Part shown: positions 59,178 to 64,000 of the stretch, piece after piece
How positions within the stretch are numbered: position 1 is the stretch's first letter
Layout: each line of letters opens with the position of its first letter
Notes under the pieces: model-generated
Databases searched by the model: none
Told to the model about the DNA's origin: nothing
The model's input: only the letters and a program-made list of their open reading frames with translations
Origin: Erigeron canadensis
Taxonomy: Eukaryota > Streptophyta > Magnoliopsida > Asterales > Asteraceae
DNA length: 64,000 nt
Assembly (NCBI RefSeq): GCF_010389155.1
Contig: NC_057765.1
Location: 7,564,001 to 7,628,000, forward strand
Reading direction: 5' to 3'
Made by a program: the position numbers and the translations under genes

Positions 59178-60275
59178 TTAACCGGCACATTGTAGCAATT
59201 GGCAGTTAACAGGCCTTGCAAATCTGGTAGAACACTGCCCAGGAGTTCTCTGGTTCGGTCTACCAGCAATACAATTCTTGGCATCATAAAACACTTTCCT
59301 TGGTGGTGGGGCCACACACGAAGGTGCCTCACCGGTAAAGTAATTAAACGAGTACAAAAAGTTCACCAACTTCGGCAACCGACAAATGCTGCCCGGAACA
59401 ACTCCGGTCAACCGGTTATGTGCCACATTCAACTGCTCGACACTTGTCATTCCACCAATGGCTGCGGGCAATGACCCTTGAAGGTTATTACGGCTGACAT
59501 CAAAGACTGTCACCTTTTTTAATAACCCAACTTGAGTGGGTATGCACCCGCTCAAGTTATTGTTGGAGAGAACAATTTGATATAATGTGTTGGCCATTCT
59601 ACCAATGCTCGAGGGAATACATCCCCCGAGATTATTGTTTGCTAGAACAATTGCAGATACCGTCGAATTACCCAGATTCGACGGTATCCCAGACCTAAAC
59701 CTGTTACTATTTAATATAATAGCGTCAAGTTTTATATCAAAGAGTCTTCTAGGAAGTCTCCCTTCAAAATCATTAAACCGAAGATCTAAATACTTTAGAG
59801 TCGGTAGTGACAAAACACTAGTTGGAAATACTCCTGAAAACCGATTATTACTTAAATCAAGCTCAAAAAGTGAAGTAAGATTTCTAATACTACGTGGAAT
59901 GGTCCCACAAAAGCGGTTTGAGTTAAGATGAATGAGAGATAAATCATTTAACAAACCAAGCTCATTAGGTAAACTACCCGAGATATCTGCGCGGTTGAGG
60001 TCTATTCCACCAACCACGCGGATAGACCGGTTACCCGGAAATGTGCTACAAAACACCCGACTATAATTACAAACATTTGGGCCAACCCAATTTCCTGTAA
60101 AGTTGTATGGGTCAGACAAAACAGTGGCTTTTATCGCTTGTAACCCGATGTAGGCTTGTCGGAGTCTTGGGTTTTCGAAAGTGAGTCCATTTACATTGGT
60201 TTTGCCTTGGGCGGAGATGTGGTGGACGACGGTGGAGATGATGAGGGCTATGAGGAGGAGGTGCGATGGTGACAT
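59178..60275 (-). CDS. LRX-type leucine-rich repeat protein without extensin domain, 365 aa
   Basis: Paralogue of the LRX gene at 21684-24056, starting at ATG 60275. It has a signal peptide (LLLIALIISTVVHHISAQ), FENPRLRQAYIGLQAIK, about ten LRRs (LDLSNNRFSGVFP, LDLRFNDFEGRLP, NNNLGGCIPSSIG) and the Cys hinge (NCQLLQCAG). It then stops with TAA at the exact point where the paralogue begins its Pro-rich domain. The frame is intact, single-exon and has no internal damage. LRR-only members of this family exist in plants (for example the At4g06744 type). The product should be secreted, able to bind ligands, but not anchored to the wall by an extensin tail. Confidence 0.9.
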   Translation of the reverse strand: MSPSHLLLIALIISTVVHHISAQGKTNVNGLTFENPRLRQAYIGLQAIKATVLSDPYNFTGNWVGPNVCNYSRVFCSTFPGNRSIRVVGGIDLNRADISGSLPNELGLLNDLSLIHLNSNRFCGTIPRSIRNLTSLFELDLSNNRFSGVFPTSVLSLPTLKYLDLRFNDFEGRLPRRLFDIKLDAIILNSNRFRSGIPSNLGNSTVSAIVLANNNLGGCIPSSIGRMANTLYQIVLSNNNLSGCIPTQVGLLKKVTVFDVSRNNLQGSLPAAIGGMTSVEQLNVAHNRLTGVVPGSICRLPKLVNFLYSFNYFTGEAPSCVAPPPRKVFYDAKNCIAGRPNQRTPGQCSTRFARPVNCQLLQCAG

Positions 60276-60345
60276 GGTGTTATATGAGCAAGAGAGGGTG
60301 TGAGTAAGACTGAGTAGCTTAGCATTGTGCTAGTGAATTGAAGTG

Positions 60346-60358
60346 TTAGTATATATAA
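60346..60358 (-). promoter_or_regulatory. TATA box of the LRR-only gene
   Basis: TATATATA on the minus strand about 75-80 bp before the ATG. Upstream DNA to about 60500 resembles the promoter of the LRX paralogue. Confidence 0.5.
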
Positions 60359-60504
60359 GTGTAATGTATATATTAACATTACTTTGTGACTTTCCCACCA
60401 ACGTTAGAAATTTAAAGGTTTTATTTCATTATTATTAACATGGTACGAACTTTCTTTCTTTTTGATATATAATAGGGTGATTATTGGATGGCTAGGAACC
60501 TTTA

Positions 60505-60820
60505 ACTTTAAGTAGACCCATTGGTTTCACTTACACGAGTATCACGAGTACTTTACCAAATCAAAGTAGCTACTTGAAAAGATTTATACGTCTAAAGCAT
60601 GCATCTAAGTTTGTTTGTTTAGTTTTAGGTCTAATTAATATCATATTGGAGGAAATATTAGTCAAAAATCTGAAAACTGCTTCTATTAATCAAGAAAAAT
60701 GATATATATTTATAATAATTAATTAGCCAAATAATCCTTTTAAGAATCTTAAGATTAAAAACTGCTTCAATTAATCAAGAAAAATGATATAAATATCATG
60801 GGTAATACTATGGATGTCTA
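60505..60820. other. Intergenic stretch with a short direct repeat
   Basis: 'aatcaagaaaaatgatata' occurs near 60689 and 60773 within a diverged direct repeat of about 40 bp. Nothing else seen. Confidence 0.5.
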
Positions 60821-61486
60821 CAGTGAAACTTTTATAAATTAATAATGTTGGGACCAACACATTTTATCAATTTAACGGTATATTATTATATTGATAAATT
60901 AACAATATATTAATTGAAAGAGGTTCTATGATGTTAATTTTGAAAAAGGCATTCGTAAATATGAAACCTTGATTACCCGTATGCATTATCAACATAAAAT
61001 AGATATGAATCACTTGCTAGATTATGCTAGTGAAAATAATACATGTTATGAGATTCAAAACATTGGAGAAATTGTGACGGATACCATTCAAAATCCAATC
61101 CATGATATGAAGTCGAGGGTGATTTAAATATTAAACTGTTCACAACTTATTGTTACAATACGAGTAAATAATGCCCAAACTCTTACACAGTTACACTACA
61201 TTGTTGAGTTTTATGAGATTCATAGATAAAGTCCATATAAATTTAAAGTTCTACAAAAAACAAGTGACTATATATCATTTTATACTAAAATTTGAAATAT
61301 TTAGAAATTATTAATTTATAGTTTTGTTGGGACCAATATATATATACTATGATTTCAAAAAAGTTATTATCTTATTATTTTATTGATTAGAGTCCAATTT
61401 TATACTGGTCCCAAGTTAGAACCAGACAAATTATTAGTTTTATCAAGGTTATTAATTTATCGAGTATTAATTTATAGAGGTTGTAC
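60821..61486. mobile_element. Pogo-like (Tc1/mariner) element, degraded
   Basis: TA flanks (60819-60820, 61487-61488). Ends CAGTGAAACTTTTATAAATT and, from the right, GTACAACCTCTATAAATT match the CAGTGAAACCTCTATAAATTA termini typical of plant pogo/Lemi elements. The inner frame at about 60981-61128 (MHYQHKIDMNHLLDY..., ending TAA) may be a transposase C-terminal remnant. Confidence 0.65.
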
Positions 61487-61488
61487 TA

Positions 61489-62340
61489 TATATCTTTTAA
61501 AGATTTTTTGTTTAATATTCGATGATAGAATTGTTCATCCCCAATTATCCATACGTTCATTTTTAGATGAATGCCATATTTGGAGAATAATATATCAACC
61601 TACAATTAATGTATGAGCCTTTTTATGAGTTGGATACTATTCTCTATTAATCAAGTCATATAATAGATGTTTTAAAAGTATTAAATATTTTTGTGGGTTT
61701 ATATGATATATAGACAATAGATATATAGTTGCTTTAAAAGAAAAATTAATCAGGATTAGGATAATAAAACCTGAAGTTAAAAGATATATATACAGAATTA
61801 CATACAGATCCACACTTAGTAGCTTTGATTTTCTTTTAACATAAAAAATCACCCTTAATCTTACATCAAAGAAATTACACTACTCTCATACCCATAAACT
61901 GTTATACTTCAAATAATTTAAACCAATTTTAGACTTACTAGACTGGTGCCCAAACGTTGTAGCGGTTAAACGGTGATGACAATTTAAAACATGTGAGGTG
62001 AGGCGACAACGATAAATTACAGAAACCGAGAGAAACCAACCACAACAATATTTAAATATAGGCTTATAACACTATAAAATATCAAATAGTAATAGTTATC
62101 GTAACAGAGAAACATAAGGTGGTAGAATAATTAAAAGCTACTTTGTCTCAAAAAAAAAAAGGAGACATCGTAAAGAAGAAACATAAAGTAGTGTCTATTG
62201 CAGCTTTGGTAAATAGTGAAAAGGGTAGAATTGGTATTTTAGTATTGTATTGTATTGAGGTAGTATAAATATAGAGGGTATCTTTGGTATTTTAAAGGTA
62301 TAATAGTTGAAAGTTATTATGGAGTAAAGATATGATTATA
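61489..62340. other. AT-rich intergenic stretch
   Basis: No gene seen. Confidence 0.5.
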
Positions 62341-62700
62341 CGAGATGGGTACCCGCACAATGCGGTCGCGGTGGCGGCAACGGGTGGTGCTAGTGGCGGT
62401 GGTGGTAACGATGTGGTTATTAATCTAAATATAATTGACGTAAATGGTAGTTTAGTTATTTTATGGTTAAGGCATATATATATATATATATCTTTTGTAA
62501 ATAAATTTATTAAAAATACTATGAGATATTAGATAGAAATATTTAAATTAATTAATAAATAAGATAGATAGTTTGGATAAATTAATATGGTAATAAACTA
62601 TTTTAGGGATATATTGGGTAGATTTAGTGTGTGAGTTAGGAATGTGTTGAAAATTAAGGGTATTTTGGGTATTTTAAAGGTAGAGAGTTGAAAAGAAGAG
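62341..62700 (-). mobile_element. Helitron-like 3' terminus on the minus strand
   Basis: The reverse strand reads GCATTGTGCGGGTACCCATC followed by TCG|T at 62341. Very similar GTGGGTACCCAT ends occur at about 63940-63955 on the plus strand and, diverged, at 11190. The 5' end was not located. Confidence 0.35.
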
Positions 62701-62715
62701 AGAGTAGTTTGTTTA

Positions 62716-62985
62716 TCTATACTATTATATAAAGCAAACTACCATTCCCCTTTAAGTAATTAAAAAACCTGAAATGACCATATTACCCTTCTTATTTATT
62801 CACTAATTTAAACATCTTTACCTATATACCTATAATACCCTTAATAAAATAAACTACAACATAGATTCTCCAATCCTTAAATAACCATATTAAACCTTAC
62901 CGCCGCACATCATCGCCACAATTGCCGCAGCCACACTTTTGTCGTTACCACCATCACCGCTGCATCGCGCGGACACCCCGTCTCG
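62716..62985 (+). mobile_element. Short Helitron-like element, 270 bp
   Basis: Begins TCTATACTATTATATAAAGC after an A and ends GCATCGCGCGGACACC...TCTCG before a T, as expected for Helitron insertion between A and T. Inner part rich in 'accgccgc'. Confidence 0.4.
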
Positions 62986-63009
62986 TTAATATAGTATAGA
63001 TATAGATAA

Positions 63010-63083
63010 GAAGCTTTGATAGCATTATCTCTTTAATATAAGCTAACCCCACACATAAAAGCTTTGATAGCATTATCTCTTTA
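63010..63083. repeat. Direct repeat, two units about 49 bp apart
   Basis: AGCTTTGATAGCATTATCTC occurs at about 63012 and 63060. Confidence 0.85.
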
Positions 63084-63445
63084 TTAACCATGTAAAAGGG
63101 ATACAATATATACAAGAATACAACTGTAAAAGTCCAATTATAGCTTAAAAAGGTGAAAAAGATGCATGAAGACATACACTTTGCAATATTTAACGGAATA
63201 TATTGCAAAAATAATAGAATAAAATATCAATACAATGATAACAGCTATGAAATTTATGAAAATAGGATCGAAACAAATGTCCATAGATGAAGAACGTTGA
63301 ACTGGAAAGAAATAATAACTTTTTGGGAATATAAGACGAGCAAAACACAATCTTAGATGATGATGCTTAAGCTAACATGAGCTATACCACCTCCGTTATA
63401 ATGATTTTCATCATTAGCAGAACTCAAAAACTTTCATACGGCCGG

Positions 63446-63874
63446 AATGCTGAGTATAAAATAGAAAATTTTTATCGTCATATCTTTAACTTAAACCCTT
63501 GTAAAGCATTTGAGATGTTTTTTTTTCTTTTAATTTTTAAGCCTTTAAACAGTCATAAATACTCTTAAAATTTTATACTACCTACACCTAAAAAACCTAG
63601 AAATATCTGAACTACCATTTTATCAATTCCTACCCCTAACAAGTAAAACAAAAAACATAAAATGCTGAATATAAAATAGAAAATTTTTATCGTCATATCT
63701 TTAACTTAAACCCTTATAAAGCATTTGAGATGTTTTTCTTTTCTTTTAATTTTTAAGCCTTTGAACAGTCATAAATCCTCTTAAAATTTTATACTACCTA
63801 CACCTAAAATACCTAGAAATATCTGAACTACCATTTTATCAATTCCTACCCCTAACAAGTAAAACAAAAAACAT
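63446..63874. repeat. Tandem duplication, two units of 215 bp
   Basis: Units 63446-63660 and 63661-63874 are nearly identical (only a handful of differences), so the duplication is recent. A C-run (63882-63894) and the Helitron-like end at 63955 follow; the pair probably belongs to that element. Confidence 0.9.
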
Positions 63875-63935
63875 ACACTAACCCCCCCCCCCCCTTCTCT
63901 CTCCCTCTGTACGCTCAAACACCCTCTCGCCGCTG

Positions 63936-63955
63936 CAATGTGGGTACCCATGTAG
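63936..63955 (+). mobile_element. Helitron-like 3' terminus
   Basis: GCAATGTGGGTACCCATGTAG followed by T, with an internal GGGTACCC palindrome able to form the terminal hairpin. Confidence 0.4.
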
Positions 63956-64000
63956 TATACATCTAATAAAATTTACACTAACATATCGATGTTTTGAAGG

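Overview
The window is nuclear DNA of a flowering plant: AT-rich, with GT-AG introns, long intergenic repeats, plant-specific gene families (LRR-extensins, a plant-clade PP2C) and Tat/Athila-type Ty3/gypsy retrotransposons. A eudicot is likely. I lean towards the asterids/Asteraceae, but nothing here proves it.

Four host genes can be supported. (1) The 5' two-thirds or less of a UTP25/NOF1-type ribosome-biogenesis gene lies on the minus strand (11-3503, running off the left edge); nine exons were rebuilt by hand and all phases close. (2) A complete five-exon PP2C phosphatase of 290 aa lies on the plus strand (14313-18454). (3) A single-exon leucine-rich repeat extensin lies on the minus strand (21684-24056). 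(4) Its paralogue, which ends exactly where the extensin domain should begin, also lies on the minus strand (59178-60275). The two LRR genes share promoter sequence and are an old duplicate pair now about 35 kb apart.

Almost everything else is mobile DNA. The largest structure is a nested block at 37306-58846. A minus-strand Tat-lineage Ty3/gypsy element (404-bp LTRs, target duplication CAAGG) was invaded in its integrase region by a 13.2-kb plus-strand Athila-like element (LTRs 40047-41529 and 51736-53219, target duplication GGCCT). A 2.24-kb solo LTR (target duplication CTCGT) sits next to it. The Athila-like element itself carries a 333-bp Copia-like solo LTR (target duplication TGCTT). 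The Tat element has lost gag but keeps an antisense extra ORF with its own TATA box. The Athila-like element has nearly identical LTRs but broken gag, pol and env-like genes.

Other mobile DNA: a 1.54-kb solo LTR related to the Athila-like LTR (4647-6188); a 3.54-kb Mutator-like element with a perfect 9-bp duplication (7279-10820); smaller TIR elements with 9-bp duplications (29400-30252, 30376-30564); hAT-like elements inside introns of both UTP25 and the PP2C; a Harbinger transposase pseudogene (34395-35996); a TIR element holding a minisatellite (about 31020-32066); a pogo-like remnant (60821-61486); two tRNA-derived SINEs; and several Helitron-like ends.

The most unusual signal is regulatory. 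The Athila-like LTRs carry an iterated near-palindrome, GTGCGACGCAC, just upstream of the TATA box, and the same motif recurs around the start of the env-like gene. The related solo LTR at 4647 has an array of a different near-palindrome (TAACGCCCATTA type) at the same place.
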